Of a stretch of DNA of 64,000 bases, positions 21,105-30,877 are shown piece by piece. A program made the translations under genes and the position numbers. The stretch is from Sphingopyxis chilensis. Lineage in GTDB: Bacteria > Pseudomonadota > Alphaproteobacteria > Sphingomonadales > Sphingomonadaceae. The DNA lies in contig NZ_CP142394.1 in assembly GCF_035930445.1 (NCBI RefSeq), positions 529,501-593,500 on the forward strand. Direction: 5' to 3'. The notes under the pieces were generated by a model, which searched no databases, was not told where the DNA came from, and was given only the letters and a program-made list of their open reading frames with translations. Each line of letters starts with the position of its first letter. Position 1 is the stretch's first letter.

Positions 21105-22282
21105 CGCCGCGATCCGCCGCTGGTGTCGATGCGAACCTCGACCGACATGCCTGGCCGCAACCGCTTTGCCTGCGGTTGCCCCTTGTCGATCGCGATCCGC
21201 ACCGCGATGCGCTGCGCGACCTTGACGAAATTGCCGGTCGCATTGTCGGCCTTCAACACCGCGAATTCGGACCCCGCCGCGGGTGCCAGATTCTCGATCC
21301 GCCCGGTGAGCTCGGCGCCGCCGAGCGCATCGACGCTGAACCGCGCCGGCTGGCCGACCGCCATATCTCCCGTCTGGGCCTCCTTGAAGTTCGCGATCAC
21401 CCAGACATTGTGCGGGACGACCGACAGCAATTGGGTGCCTGCAGTGACATAGGCCCCCTGCCGCACCCCGATTTCCGATAGCTGCCCGTCCGCGGGAGCG
21501 CGGATGACCGTATTGTCGAGGTCGATCTGCGCGAGGCGCAGCTGCGCCTTTGCCGAGGCGACGGCGGCTTCGAGGCCGGCGCGGCCGACGACGACGGTGC
21601 GCACGTCCTGCGTCCCGATCGCTCGGCTGGCGCGCGCCTGTTGCAGCGACGCCTGCGCGGCGAGCAGCGCGGCGCGCGTCTGGTCGAACTCGCGGGTCGA
21701 GATCGATCCGTCGGCGACGAGCGCGCGCGCGCGGCGCATATCGGCTTCGGCGCGCGCCAGCTGTGCCTGCGCGTTGGCGATGCCGGCATTCTGGCTGTCG
21801 GTGGCGACCTCGCGCGATCGCTGCGCCTGCGCCGAGTTGGCGAGTGCGGCTTCCTGCGCCGCGACGTTCGCCTCGGCCTGCGCGACGCGCGCGCGATAGA
21901 TGCGGTCGTCGATCGTGGCGAGCGTCTGACCCCCCTTAACTTCGGCGAAATCCTGGACGAGGACGCGCGTGACATAGCCGCTGACCTGCGGACTGATGAT
22001 CGTGACGCGTCCGCGAACATAGGCGTTGTCGGTGCGTTCCGAACCGCCAGCGAAGGGTGGCAGCTTCCACGCGAAAAGGATCGCGAGGATGGCGGCGAAC
22101 GTCACCGCGACGATGACGATCACGGTCGTGCGCGACTTGGCGGGCGGGCGCCACGACGATGGCGGCGGATCGATCTGTCGATCGGTCCCGGGTTCGGGCT
22201 CCGGTGTGGCGGGTGGCTTGGCGGGCGCCGCCGCTGCCTCGGCCTCGGGTTCGGGCGGCGTGTTCGCCTTCTCTTCGCTCAT
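21101..22282 (-). CDS. HlyD/EmrA-family membrane fusion protein
   Basis: A Pro/Glu/Ala-rich cytoplasmic N-terminus of about 50 residues precedes one membrane helix (VIVIVAVTFAAILAILFAW). Then come the periplasmic lipoyl half (RGRVTIISPQVSGYVTRVLVQD), a long coiled coil rich in Ala/Gln/Arg (about 130-230), the second lipoyl half (NTVIRAPADGQLSE) and a beta-barrel domain. It links the inner-membrane transporter to the outer-membrane channel. It lies between the two partner genes with a near-zero gap. Confidence 0.93.
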   Translation of the reverse strand: MSEEKANTPPEPEAEAAAAPAKPPATPEPEPGTDRQIDPPPSSWRPPAKSRTTVIVIVAVTFAAILAILFAWKLPPFAGGSERTDNAYVRGRVTIISPQVSGYVTRVLVQDFAEVKGGQTLATIDDRIYRARVAQAEANVAAQEAALANSAQAQRSREVATDSQNAGIANAQAQLARAEADMRRARALVADGSISTREFDQTRAALLAAQASLQQARASRAIGTQDVRTVVVGRAGLEAAVASAKAQLRLAQIDLDNTVIRAPADGQLSEIGVRQGAYVTAGTQLLSVVPHNVWVIANFKEAQTGDMAVGQPARFSVDALGGAELTGRIENLAPAAGSEFAVLKADNATGNFVKVAQRIAVRIAIDKGQPQAKRLRPGMSVEVRIDTSGGSRR

Positions 22283-22283
22283 G

Positions 22284-23948
22284 TCACTGCCCCTGCTGCG
22301 CCTGTGCCTGCGCTTGAAGACGTTGTACCAACAATATCACTGGCGAGGGCTCGCCGCGGCGACGGATCGACCAAGTGATCAGAAAGCCCCAGATTGTTGT
22401 CAGGATCGCTAGCACCCCGACCAGCATGAAGACATCGTTATAAGCGAGGATATTGGCCTCGCGCGTGACCTGCCGGTTCAGCAGCGCCGCGCCTTCCGCA
22501 CCGCGCAGAACCGGGTCGCCGACGGTCCCCGCGACGATGCGGCCCCCCGCACCGAGCCGCGCGGCGACCAGCGGGTCGGTCGCGACGATATTCTGCACCA
22601 GCTCGTGCGAATGATATTTCTCTCGGACCGTCTGGAAAGTGCCGAGCAAGGTGCTGCCGGCGAGGCCGCCGATGCTCTGGCTCATGCTGAACAGGACGAC
22701 GAAGCTGATGAAATTCTTGCCGCCCGCGAGCAGCGTGCGCGCGATACCAATGACCATTGCCTGCGCGAGGAAGAGCAAGGATGCAAAGCCGATCAGCGCC
22801 TGGCTGAGATAGAATTGGCTCGGCCGCGAAACGTTGGTCGCGCCGGCGTCCATGAACGATCCGATGACGATCAGCACGACAGCGATGATGATCGGACGCG
22901 TCAGATTGTCGGGACGGAAGGTCAGCACGGCGGTCGCGAGACCCGCGATGGACGCGAACACAACGATCAGGTTCAGCGTCACCATCTGGTCGTTGATCAT
23001 GCCGACGACCGACAGAAAACCGACCGACCCGAAGGCCTGTTCGGAGAGCAATATGCGGATCGATGCCGCCACGGCGAACAGCCGGAGCATCTCGCGGGTG
23101 CCCAGCCAGCGCGTGTTGATGAGCGGATTCTTGCGATGATGCTCGACGAGGATGGCCGCGGCGATCAGCGCGACGCTTGCCGCCAGCGACCAGCCGATCC
23201 AAGACCGTTCGGTCCACCACTGGATCCGGCCCTGCGAGAGGACGGCGACCAGCAGCCATAATCCCGGCGCAAAGAGGCCGAAGGTCAGGAAGTCGAGCGG
23301 TTCGAATACCTTTTCGCGCTCGCTCGGCGGCAAGGGCTGCGCCCATACGGCGGCGAGCGTCGCCAGCGCGAGCCCGAATTCGAACCAGTAGAGGTTGTGC
23401 CAGTCGCCCCAGACCAGCAGCCCAGGCGACAGCACGCGAGCGAGCGGGGTCGCGATCTGCGGGATGCAGATACCGATCATTACCGCTGCAAGCCGCTTCG
23501 ACGCCGGAAGGGCCTGGAAGAAATAGAGAATAGTCAGCGTGGAGAGTCCGCTCGCCGCAATCCCGCTCATCGCGCGCACCGCGACCGAGGTCCAGAAGTC
23601 GTGAATGAACAGGTGCATCAGCGTCGTCACCGCATAGGCGACGAGCGTATAGCGGATGAACGGCTGAAGGCCGAATTGCTGGCGATATTTGACGAGCAAG
23701 AGGTTCGCGGTGACATTGGTCATGAAATAGGCTGCGGTCAGCCATGCCGCCTCGTCGCTGTTCAGCCCGAGCGTCCCTTGCGCGAAATTGAGGTTGACCG
23801 TGACAAGCGCATTGCCGAGCCCGCCGGTGATCCCGATCAGGCATCCGATCAGGAAGTGGCGCACCATGCGCGAGGTCGGGTGGTCGGGGTTGGCGGGCGA
23901 TCCCGGCAGCGTCGGCCGTTCGTGCGGTTTGAAGACATAGTCTGACAT
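22284..23948 (-). CDS. MFS drug:H+ antiporter, DHA2 (EmrB-like) family
   Basis: The 554-residue protein has about 14 membrane segments, as expected for DHA2 transporters. The N-terminal conserved region reads LNFAQGTLGLNSDEAAWLTAAYFM, matching the EmrB group. It would exchange protons for hydrophobic drugs or other compounds and hand them to the EmrA-like adaptor. It is the first gene of the operon; the start ATG lies in front of a 260-bp gap shared with the divergent exopolysaccharide operon. The substrate is unknown. Confidence 0.93.
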   Translation of the reverse strand: MSDYVFKPHERPTLPGSPANPDHPTSRMVRHFLIGCLIGITGGLGNALVTVNLNFAQGTLGLNSDEAAWLTAAYFMTNVTANLLLVKYRQQFGLQPFIRYTLVAYAVTTLMHLFIHDFWTSVAVRAMSGIAASGLSTLTILYFFQALPASKRLAAVMIGICIPQIATPLARVLSPGLLVWGDWHNLYWFEFGLALATLAAVWAQPLPPSEREKVFEPLDFLTFGLFAPGLWLLVAVLSQGRIQWWTERSWIGWSLAASVALIAAAILVEHHRKNPLINTRWLGTREMLRLFAVAASIRILLSEQAFGSVGFLSVVGMINDQMVTLNLIVVFASIAGLATAVLTFRPDNLTRPIIIAVVLIVIGSFMDAGATNVSRPSQFYLSQALIGFASLLFLAQAMVIGIARTLLAGGKNFISFVVLFSMSQSIGGLAGSTLLGTFQTVREKYHSHELVQNIVATDPLVAARLGAGGRIVAGTVGDPVLRGAEGAALLNRQVTREANILAYNDVFMLVGVLAILTTIWGFLITWSIRRRGEPSPVILLVQRLQAQAQAQQGQ

Positions 23949-24161
23949 CGCGCTAGGCCCGGCCGGTGGCCGTCACGGCACCCAACAGGCGGCGAGTCGG
24001 ATCATTGGACATCCCAACCCCTTAATCCATTGCCGGCGCGCTGACAGCCTATTCGGACGGTCGACGACACCTAAACCTCCGTCCAGGCGTCTTTCGCACG
24101 GATCATCCTGTATCCGGCACAAGCCCGCGCTGCCCGCTTGTATTTCCGGCCTCTGAGAGCA

Positions 24162-24176
24162 TGTTGCATTGCAACA
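24162..24176. promoter_or_regulatory. Perfect TGC dyad upstream of the exopolysaccharide priming gene
   Basis: TGTTGCATTGCAACA is a perfect 7-bp inverted repeat around one base. It lies about 33 bases before the start codon of the phosphoglycosyltransferase gene. A closely similar dyad stands before galU at 43455-43467, and a degenerate one stands at 35628-35642. A repressor or activator site is plausible but unproven. Confidence 0.45.
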
Positions 24177-24208
24177 AGATTATGTGAATTCAGGGAGTCT
24201 CCCATCCC

Positions 24209-25597
24209 ATGACCAAGATCGACCTGGCGCTCCAAGGGGCGCCGCTCCGAACACCGATCGCGAAAGCAGCGCGGCGCGACGCCAAGATATGGCTCTGCCT
24301 CGGCCTGATGGCGCTGGATGCGGTGGCGCTGATGGCGGGCTTTGCGGTGACGCTGATAATCGAAGCGCCGCGGAACGTGTCGGAAGGATTGCTGACGGCG
24401 CTGTTCGGGGCGCTGCTCGTTCACGCGGCCATTGCTTTCCAGAACCAGGCCTATAATCCGCGCTGCCTGACCAAGCCGCTCAAGAGCTGCCGCCAGACGC
24501 TGATATCGTTCGCGACCACCTTGCTCGTCTTCCTGCTTGCCGCCTTCTCGCTGCGCGTGACCGGGGATGTTCCCCGCTTCGCGCTCGGCATGGGCATGGT
24601 GACCGCTCTGATGCTGCTCGTGGCGCAGCGGTTGCTCGTTTGCCATGTCGTGCGCCGCGTTTTCGGCCAGCTGACCGCCGAACTGGTGATTGTCGACGGG
24701 GCGAACCTGCCGCCTTCCTATCTGAAGCGCGATATTATCGACGCGCGGACGTCGGGGCTTCGCACCGATCTCGACGATCCGTACATGCTCGACCGGCTCG
24801 GTACGGTGCTGCAGGATTACGACCGGGTAACGATCGTTTGCGCGCCCGAGCGGAAGGTCGAATGGGCGCGCGCGCTGAAGGGCGTGAACATTCTCGGCGA
24901 GATCGTGATGCCCGAGATCGCCGAACTGGGGCCGCTGACCACGCGGCAATCGGGCGGGGTGACGACGCTGGTGGTGTCTTGGGGGCCGCTCAACCGGGCC
25001 AACCGGGTCAAGAAGCGCGCGCTCGACCTCGCGGTGACGATCCCGGCGCTGTTCGTGCTGGCGCCGCTGCTGGCGCTGGTCGCGATCGCGATCAAATTCG
25101 ATTCGCCGGGCCCGGTGTTTTTCCGGCAGGAGCGGATGGGGCGCGGCAACCGCATTTTCCGGATCCTCAAGTTCCGCAGCATGCGCGTCGAGGCGACCGA
25201 CGCGAACGGCGCGCGCTCGGCGAGCCGCGACGACGACCGGATCACGCGCGTCGGCAAGATCATCCGGGCCACGAGCATCGACGAGCTGCCGCAGTTGATC
25301 AACGTTCTGTCGGGTGAGATGAGCCTTGTGGGGCCGCGGCCGCATGCGCTGGGCTCGACGGCCGGGAACGAACTGTTCTGGCGCGTCGACCGGCAATATT
25401 GGCATCGCCACGCGCTGAAACCCGGCATCACCGGGCTCGCGCAGATCCGCGGCTTTCGCGGCGCGACCAACACGAAGCGCGATATCGTCAACCGGCTGGG
25501 CGCGGACCTGGAATATCAGCACGGCTGGTCGCTGCTGCGCGACGTTTCGATCCTGGTGCGCACGGCGCAGGTGCTGATCCACCGCAACGCCTATTGA
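24209..25597 (+). CDS. Polyprenyl-phosphate sugar phosphotransferase initiating exopolysaccharide (GumD/SpsB-like)
   Basis: The 462-residue protein has four to five N-terminal membrane segments, a middle Rossmann-like region, a fifth membrane hairpin (LAVTIPALFVLAPLLALVAIAI) and the C-terminal catalytic domain of bacterial sugar transferases. Diagnostic motifs are FFRQERMGRGNRIFRILKF, the Asp-Glu pair in TSIDELPQL, GEMSLVGPRPH and KPGITGLAQIRG. It transfers a sugar-1-phosphate from a UDP-sugar to undecaprenyl phosphate, the first step of repeat-unit assembly. It opens the exopolysaccharide locus and ends four bases short of a convergent gene. The sugar (glucose or galactose) is inferred only from relatives. 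Confidence 0.93.
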   Translation: MTKIDLALQGAPLRTPIAKAARRDAKIWLCLGLMALDAVALMAGFAVTLIIEAPRNVSEGLLTALFGALLVHAAIAFQNQAYNPRCLTKPLKSCRQTLISFATTLLVFLLAAFSLRVTGDVPRFALGMGMVTALMLLVAQRLLVCHVVRRVFGQLTAELVIVDGANLPPSYLKRDIIDARTSGLRTDLDDPYMLDRLGTVLQDYDRVTIVCAPERKVEWARALKGVNILGEIVMPEIAELGPLTTRQSGGVTTLVVSWGPLNRANRVKKRALDLAVTIPALFVLAPLLALVAIAIKFDSPGPVFFRQERMGRGNRIFRILKFRSMRVEATDANGARSASRDDDRITRVGKIIRATSIDELPQLINVLSGEMSLVGPRPHALGSTAGNELFWRVDRQYWHRHALKPGITGLAQIRGFRGATNTKRDIVNRLGADLEYQHGWSLLRDVSILVRTAQVLIHRNAY

Positions 25598-25601
25598 GGG
25601 C

Positions 25602-26603
25602 TCAGCCGTCGACGACCTGCGGGGCGACGCAAGCGAGCGCGGTTTCAAACGCCCCGCCACGGTCGGTGGCGCGCATCAAGCCTGCATAGTCGCCGGTCCA
25701 TTGGTCGGCGAAGCCCGCGACCTTGCCATAGCTGTTGTCGAGCAGCACATGCGGGATATCGAGCAGCAGCGACAGGATATGCGCATGGAGCCGGTCGGTC
25801 ACGACCAGTTCGCCGGCGGACAGCATGGCGAGGCCGCGCTGGAACCGCCATTCGGCCAGGCGTTGCTGCCGCGCCGCGCGCTGCGCCATCGGATCGCGGT
25901 TGAAAAGGCGGCCGAGTTTGAGCGACAGGCGCAGACGGCGCTTTTGAGCGGGGTCTTCCTCAAGCCAGTCGTCGGCGGCCACGCCGGCGGGGAGCGCATC
26001 AACGCCGCCGAGCGCACGTTCATGATCGGTACGAAGCAGCGCGAAGACCGGCACGCTGGCCGGCGCGCGCTGCTGGCGGCCGAGCATCAGCGCGGCATCG
26101 GGAGAGAGGCGGATCGTGCAGTCGAAATGGCGCTCGGCAAAGGCGAGCGAACGGGCGTCGCGGACGAGCAGGGTAAACCGGCCATGCTCGCGGATCGCAT
26201 CGGCCATCTCGGCCGCCGCGGCGGGATCGGCGTAATGGATCGATTGCGGCATCTGGATGATCGGCTGGCCGCGATGCGTGCGGAGGAGGTGGAGGCGGAA
26301 GGCTTCGTGCTTGGGCCAGAGCGTCCCCATATTGCCGCCGCCGTGGATCAGGATAGGTCCGTCGCCGATCGCCGCGCGGCAGGCGTCGTCGTCGAAATCG
26401 GCGATCGCGGAATAATAGGCCGGGAGACGACCGCGCTGGCGCAAATAGGTCATTTCGCCGAGCCAGATCGCCGAATCGCCGACGTTGGAATGGTCGGGAA
26501 AGTCGACGAGGGCAAGCTTGCCCGAGGGAAGCACCGCATCGAGTACGCTGGCAAAATGGTCGGCGAGCTCGCCGACGAGCTGGTCGGCGTTTTTCTTGAT
26601 CAT
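25602..26603 (-). CDS. Polysaccharide pyruvyl transferase family protein
   Basis: The 333-residue protein shows the family landmarks: HSNVGDSAIWLGE near the N-terminus, ILIHGGGNMGTLWP, IIQMPQSIHY, FTLLVRDARS, LSPDAALMLG and VVTDRLHAHILSLLLDIPHV. It is expected to add pyruvate from phosphoenolpyruvate as a ketal onto a sugar of the repeat unit, giving negative charge. The start at 26603 overlaps the flippase stop by four bases; an open frame extending to 27452 overlies the flippase and is rejected. Confidence 0.9.
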   Translation of the reverse strand: MIKKNADQLVGELADHFASVLDAVLPSGKLALVDFPDHSNVGDSAIWLGEMTYLRQRGRLPAYYSAIADFDDDACRAAIGDGPILIHGGGNMGTLWPKHEAFRLHLLRTHRGQPIIQMPQSIHYADPAAAAEMADAIREHGRFTLLVRDARSLAFAERHFDCTIRLSPDAALMLGRQQRAPASVPVFALLRTDHERALGGVDALPAGVAADDWLEEDPAQKRRLRLSLKLGRLFNRDPMAQRAARQQRLAEWRFQRGLAMLSAGELVVTDRLHAHILSLLLDIPHVLLDNSYGKVAGFADQWTGDYAGLMRATDRGGAFETALACVAPQVVDG

Positions 26604-28081
26604 ATCGGGCTCTTTCTGAGGAGTCGGGAGAAGGACAGGAGGCGGTTGCGCCATGTTCCGGAGAGGGCGAGCAGCGCGACACCGTAGAAGAGCGCGCCGA
26701 CCGCAGTGAGCAGGAGCAAGGCTTGCCATCCCGCGAGATGCCCGTCGAGCAGCCGCATCGCGACCGCGAGCGCGACGCCCATCAGCGAAGAGGCGACCAG
26801 CGGCGGGCCGACCGCGCGGAGGCTGTCGATCGGCCGGATGCCCGAGGCGCGGCGGAGCAGCCAGATCTGCATCGGCAGGGTCAGATAGGCGCGCCCGACG
26901 TAGGAGATGGCGACCGCGAACAGGCCGAAAGGAAGCGCCGCGAGCGTCAGGATCACGCCAAGCACGAGCTGCGTCGTCGACAGCGAAATCAGGCTGCGCG
27001 ATGCGCCGAGCACGCTGAGCGAGGGCGAGGCGAAGAAGTTGAGCGTGAAGGGCAGCGCCATGAAGGCGAAAATCTGGGCGAGTTGCCCTGCCTCGGTCCA
27101 TTTGGCGCCGAACACGGTCGGGATAGCGATCGGCGCGAGCGCACCGAACCCGACCAGCGCCGGAAAGGACAGCGCCGACGCGCGCGAAATCATCCAGCGA
27201 TAGGCATGGGCCAGTTCGGCGGGGTCGTCCTTGACGCGCGCGAGCGTCTGCACCGCAACCTGTGTGAAGGGCTGGATCGCGCCGCGGCCGATCAGCTCTA
27301 CGGTGCGCCAGGCGGTGCGATAAACACCGACGGCAGCGAGTCCTATTCCGGCGCCGATCGCCATTTCCTGCACGCGCACGGTCGCGAGAAAGGCGAGCTG
27401 GACATAGATCAGGCTGGCGTTGAGCACCAGATTGCCGCGCAGGATGACCCAATCGAACTGCCAGCCGGGTTTCCAGTCATAGGAGGCGCGCGACAATATG
27501 AGCCCGACGATCTCGGTAACGAGGCGCTGGATGACGAGGCTCCAGAGCCCCAGTCCGCCCAAGGCTGCCGCGACGGCGGCGGTGCCGCCGATGAGCCCGC
27601 CGACCACCGAGCGCAGCGCCGTCGTGCGATGTCCGAACTCACGCAAACGCAGCGCCATATGCGTGGCGCCGAAGGAGGAGATGGGCAACGTCAGGCTCAT
27701 CACCGCGAGTGGCAACGCGATATCCGGCGCGCCCATCCAATTGGCGATCGGCTGCGCCAACGCCATGATCAGGAAGGCGGAGACGAAGGAAAAGGCCTGC
27801 TGCGAGCGATAGATCGTATCGAGGAAGGCCGGGGTTATCTCGCTCTTTCGCGCTATCGTTTGGACGAGGCCCGCCGTCGCGATGATACGAAAGGCCTCCG
27901 CTGTCACCGCCATCACGGCGAAGGCGCCGATGTCCGCCTGCGTCAGCAGTCGCGCTAGGATGACGAAGACGACGAAGGAGAAAATCTGGTCGGACAGGAA
28001 ACGCGTCACCGTCCAGCCGATCGAGCTACGGCTGCGCGCGCGTAATCCCGCGTCGAAGCGGGTGGGGAGTTCAGCGCTCAA
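26600..28081 (-). CDS. Wzx-type polysaccharide flippase
   Basis: The 493-residue protein has about 12-14 hydrophobic segments and the N-terminus typical of lipid-linked oligosaccharide translocases (SSIGWTVTRFLSDQIFSFVVFVILARLL). It would flip the undecaprenyl-linked repeat unit across the inner membrane. It overlaps the GT25 gene upstream by 11 bases and the pyruvyl transferase gene downstream by four, forming a compact three-gene operon. Confidence 0.9.
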   Translation of the reverse strand: MSAELPTRFDAGLRARSRSSIGWTVTRFLSDQIFSFVVFVILARLLTQADIGAFAVMAVTAEAFRIIATAGLVQTIARKSEITPAFLDTIYRSQQAFSFVSAFLIMALAQPIANWMGAPDIALPLAVMSLTLPISSFGATHMALRLREFGHRTTALRSVVGGLIGGTAAVAAALGGLGLWSLVIQRLVTEIVGLILSRASYDWKPGWQFDWVILRGNLVLNASLIYVQLAFLATVRVQEMAIGAGIGLAAVGVYRTAWRTVELIGRGAIQPFTQVAVQTLARVKDDPAELAHAYRWMISRASALSFPALVGFGALAPIAIPTVFGAKWTEAGQLAQIFAFMALPFTLNFFASPSLSVLGASRSLISLSTTQLVLGVILTLAALPFGLFAVAISYVGRAYLTLPMQIWLLRRASGIRPIDSLRAVGPPLVASSLMGVALAVAMRLLDGHLAGWQALLLLTAVGALFYGVALLALSGTWRNRLLSFSRLLRKSPI

Positions 28082-28832
28082 GCAGACGCCTCGCTTTCAG
28101 CATCCGCATGCGGGTGCGCTCGACCTGGCGCCAGACCCTCTGTCTCAGCGAATGATAGAGAGGGTCGTTCTTGGGGACGAAGCGCGAATTGCCGATGTCC
28201 GAGACGATCGCCGCCTCGAGGATCGGTGCCGGATAGAGCGCGAGATTGGGCAGGCCATGTGCCCAGGACCGGTCCATTTCGTCGTCGATCGGACGGCAGA
28301 CCGTGCGGCAATGCTCCGCCAGCTGCCGCGCGCCCGCGAGCGTGATGGCATAGCCTTGCGTACCATAGGCGAGCCCGACCAGTTCGACGATCGTGCGCGA
28401 ATGCTGGAGGAAGTCGCGCCGGACGATGCGCTGCCAGGTCGGCTGCTTGGCATAGAGGCGGAGATAGTCGATGCCCTCCGCGTTGAGGTCGGCGCGCGCA
28501 AGCTGTTCGAGATAGGCCCAGTCGACCACCGTGTCGTCCTCGAGGATGATCGCCTGACGCACGCCGCGCATGATCATGTCCTGCCAGATCGAGAAATGGC
28601 TGGCATAGCAGCCGATCTCGCCCTTGCTCATCGCGCGGCCCTTGTTGCGGCGGATCGCGGCCTCGTCGATCGTCATGCCGGGCGCGGGAGCCGTGCAAGC
28701 ATCGAAAAAGCGCCACGCGAGCGACGTGCCTGCCGCGCGTGCCGCAAAATCGGCCCGGCGGGCCTCGGCTGATTCGAGCGAAACCACCAGGACCTCGGTC
28801 GATTCGCCTGTATCGGGGAGGAACTCACCCAC
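28071..28832 (-). CDS. Glycosyltransferase family 25 protein
   Basis: The 253 residues match the GT25 pattern of LPS glycosyltransferases: LVVSLESAEARRADF at the start, GEIGCYASHFSIWQDM in the middle, the acidic metal site AIILEDDTVVD, and GTQGYAITLAGARQL later. It would transfer a sugar to the lipid-linked precursor. It is the first gene of the minus-strand operon with the flippase and pyruvyl transferase. The sugar specificity is not readable. Confidence 0.87.
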   Translation of the reverse strand: MGEFLPDTGESTEVLVVSLESAEARRADFAARAAGTSLAWRFFDACTAPAPGMTIDEAAIRRNKGRAMSKGEIGCYASHFSIWQDMIMRGVRQAIILEDDTVVDWAYLEQLARADLNAEGIDYLRLYAKQPTWQRIVRRDFLQHSRTIVELVGLAYGTQGYAITLAGARQLAEHCRTVCRPIDDEMDRSWAHGLPNLALYPAPILEAAIVSDIGNSRFVPKNDPLYHSLRQRVWRQVERTRMRMLKARRLLER

Positions 28833-29042
28833 AAATATCGCCTTCTGCTATGGCTGTGCAGCGCGTCGGCAACGACGGCCGGGACGGTCCTTCGTAGCGG
28901 GCATTCGTTGGAGAACGAAGGCGCCCAGGCTCCGGTCGTCCGGTCAACGGGGCGACTCGTCTTCGCAGGTGCAGCATAAGGTTGACCTCGGTGGGGCGAG
29001 AGCCCGATTGGATCGCTGCGGGGGCACTGGACAGGCGCATCT

Positions 29043-29912
29043 ATGTTTCAAGTCGCAGTCGTTATACCCGTGTGGAACGGCGAAGCCGTGCTCGGCCGTT
29101 GCCTCGACGCGCTTGCGCGCCAGACATTGCCGCGCGATGCCTATCAGATCATCGTGGTCGACAATGGATCGAGCGATGCGACGCGCGAGGTCGCGCGTGC
29201 CTATGCCGACGTCGAGTTGCTGGAAGAGCCGCGCCCTGGATCCTATGTCGCGCGCAACCGCGGGATCGAGCGGGTGCGGGCGCCGATCACGGCTTTCACC
29301 GATGCCGATTGCGAGCCCGGACCCGACTGGCTGGAACAGGTGGTGCGTGCCGCGGGGATGAACCCCGGGTTTGGCGTCCTAGCGGGCAAGATCGAGCTGT
29401 TCGACGAGATCGCACCCGAACGCGAGGTGTTCGGCGATTATGAGCGGCTTTTCAGCTTTCCGCAGGCGCATGCCGCGCGCGGCAATTGCGCCACCGCCAA
29501 TTGGGCGAGCGATACCGCGCTGCTTCGCGAACTTGGCGGGTTCGACGCGGGGTTGAAATCGGGCGGCGACCGGCAGATGGCGCTGCGCATCCGGGCAGCC
29601 GGCTATCCGCTCGTCTATGTTCCGGCGATGGTCGTGCGCCATCCGGTGCGTGCGAGCCGCGCCGAACTCGTCCGTAAGCGCCAGCGGTTGAGCGGCGGGC
29701 GCTGGGATCGCACGACGCGGCGTCCGCGTCTTGCCCATGTGCTTGGCATCACCGCCGTCGATACGCTACGGCGGCTGCGCCGGGCGGCGATCACCCACGA
29801 ACTGTCGTCGCGGCGCAGGCTCGCGGTCATGTGGCTGACCTTGCAACTCGCCGGCGTCGCGGTAAGCGAATTCCTCAATCTGGCAGGCGGACGAAAGGCG
29901 GCACGCGACTGA
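29043..29912 (+). CDS. Glycosyltransferase family 2 protein
   Basis: The N-terminal GT-A domain has VAVVIPVWNGEAVLGRCLDAL, the nucleotide-binding IIVVDNGSSDAT, and the acidic FTDADCEPG. GNCATANWASDTALLRELGGFDAGLKSGGD is typical of family 2 acceptor loops (residues about 148-178). The C-terminus has a weakly hydrophobic helix. It would add one sugar of the repeat unit at the inner face of the membrane. Its TGA overlaps the ATG of the next glycosyltransferase (TGATG). Confidence 0.9.
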   Translation: MFQVAVVIPVWNGEAVLGRCLDALARQTLPRDAYQIIVVDNGSSDATREVARAYADVELLEEPRPGSYVARNRGIERVRAPITAFTDADCEPGPDWLEQVVRAAGMNPGFGVLAGKIELFDEIAPEREVFGDYERLFSFPQAHAARGNCATANWASDTALLRELGGFDAGLKSGGDRQMALRIRAAGYPLVYVPAMVVRHPVRASRAELVRKRQRLSGGRWDRTTRRPRLAHVLGITAVDTLRRLRRAAITHELSSRRRLAVMWLTLQLAGVAVSEFLNLAGGRKAARD

Positions 29913-30877
29913 TGACCCATCTCCGATCAGTCCCGCGTTTTTCCGTGGTGATGCCGCTCTACAACAAGGCCGCGCATGTCCGCGCGGCGATCGAAAGCGC
30001 GCTCGCGCAGAGCTATCCGGCGCATGAGATCATCGCGATCGATAATGGATCGACCGACGGCGGGCGCGAACTCGTGGCCGCCTTCGGGGACGCGCGGATC
30101 AAGCTGCTCGATTTGCCGACGCCGGGTCCCGGCGGTTACGCCGGGCGCAATGTCGGCATCCGGGCGGCGCACGGTGACTGGATCGCCTTCCTCGATGCCG
30201 ATGACCTGTGGCACCCGGACCATCTGGCGGTTCTGGCCGAAGGCATAAGCGCGGATCCCCACGTGTGCGCGGCTGCGACGCGGTTCGACCATGTCTTCGA
30301 GGATCGCTCGCAACCGCAGCGGATCGCGCCGGAACTCGGTCGCGCCCGGAGCCTCGACCTTGCGGACTTCCTTGCGGCCTGGCTCGCGGTGCGCGAATGC
30401 CCGATGTGGACGGGCGCGATCGCGATCCGACGCGACACGCTGTTCGAGGCGGGCCTCTTCCCCGAAGGGCGCGCGGTACGCGGGGGCGACAAGGATCTGT
30501 GGCTGCGCGTGCTTGCCAAGGGCGCGCTGCGTTACGATCCGCGCATCACGGCACGCTTTCACCGCGACAGCGACAACAAGGTCAGCAAGTCGACCACGAC
30601 GCTCGACCTGCCCTGCCTGGTCGAGACGGCGCGGGCGATGATTGCGGACGCCTCGACGCGCGAAGCCGCCTTGCTGCGGCGGCTCGTCAATCAGGAAATC
30701 GCGCATTACGCACGCTACGCGATGAAATATCCGGGGCGGACGGCGATCCGGCTCGGAGATCTCTATCTGCCCGAAGGAACGGGCACGGCGGCCTTGTTGC
30801 TCGCGGCCAAGCTGATCCCGGCGCCGCTCCGTCAATCGAGCTATGCGCTACGCAACCGGCTGCGCGCGCGCGCGTGA
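29912..30877 (+). CDS. Glycosyltransferase family 2 protein
   Basis: This second family 2 enzyme (321 residues) has FSVVMPLYNKAAHVRAAIESAL, IIAIDNGSTDGG and the metal-binding AFLDADDLWHPDH. The ATG at 29912 is coupled to the preceding stop; a longer upstream reading would overlap the previous gene by 80 bases and lacks support. Its stop in turn overlaps the GTG of the next gene, so the four genes 29043-33083 form a translationally coupled operon. Confidence 0.9.
   Translation: MTHLRSVPRFSVVMPLYNKAAHVRAAIESALAQSYPAHEIIAIDNGSTDGGRELVAAFGDARIKLLDLPTPGPGGYAGRNVGIRAAHGDWIAFLDADDLWHPDHLAVLAEGISADPHVCAAATRFDHVFEDRSQPQRIAPELGRARSLDLADFLAAWLAVRECPMWTGAIAIRRDTLFEAGLFPEGRAVRGGDKDLWLRVLAKGALRYDPRITARFHRDSDNKVSKSTTTLDLPCLVETARAMIADASTREAALLRRLVNQEIAHYARYAMKYPGRTAIRLGDLYLPEGTGTAALLLAAKLIPAPLRQSSYALRNRLRARA

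Noticed and set aside
26604..27452. Extension of the pyruvyl transferase to 616 residues
   Set aside because: The extra part overlies the flippase gene in another frame; the ATGA junction gives the proper start at 26603.
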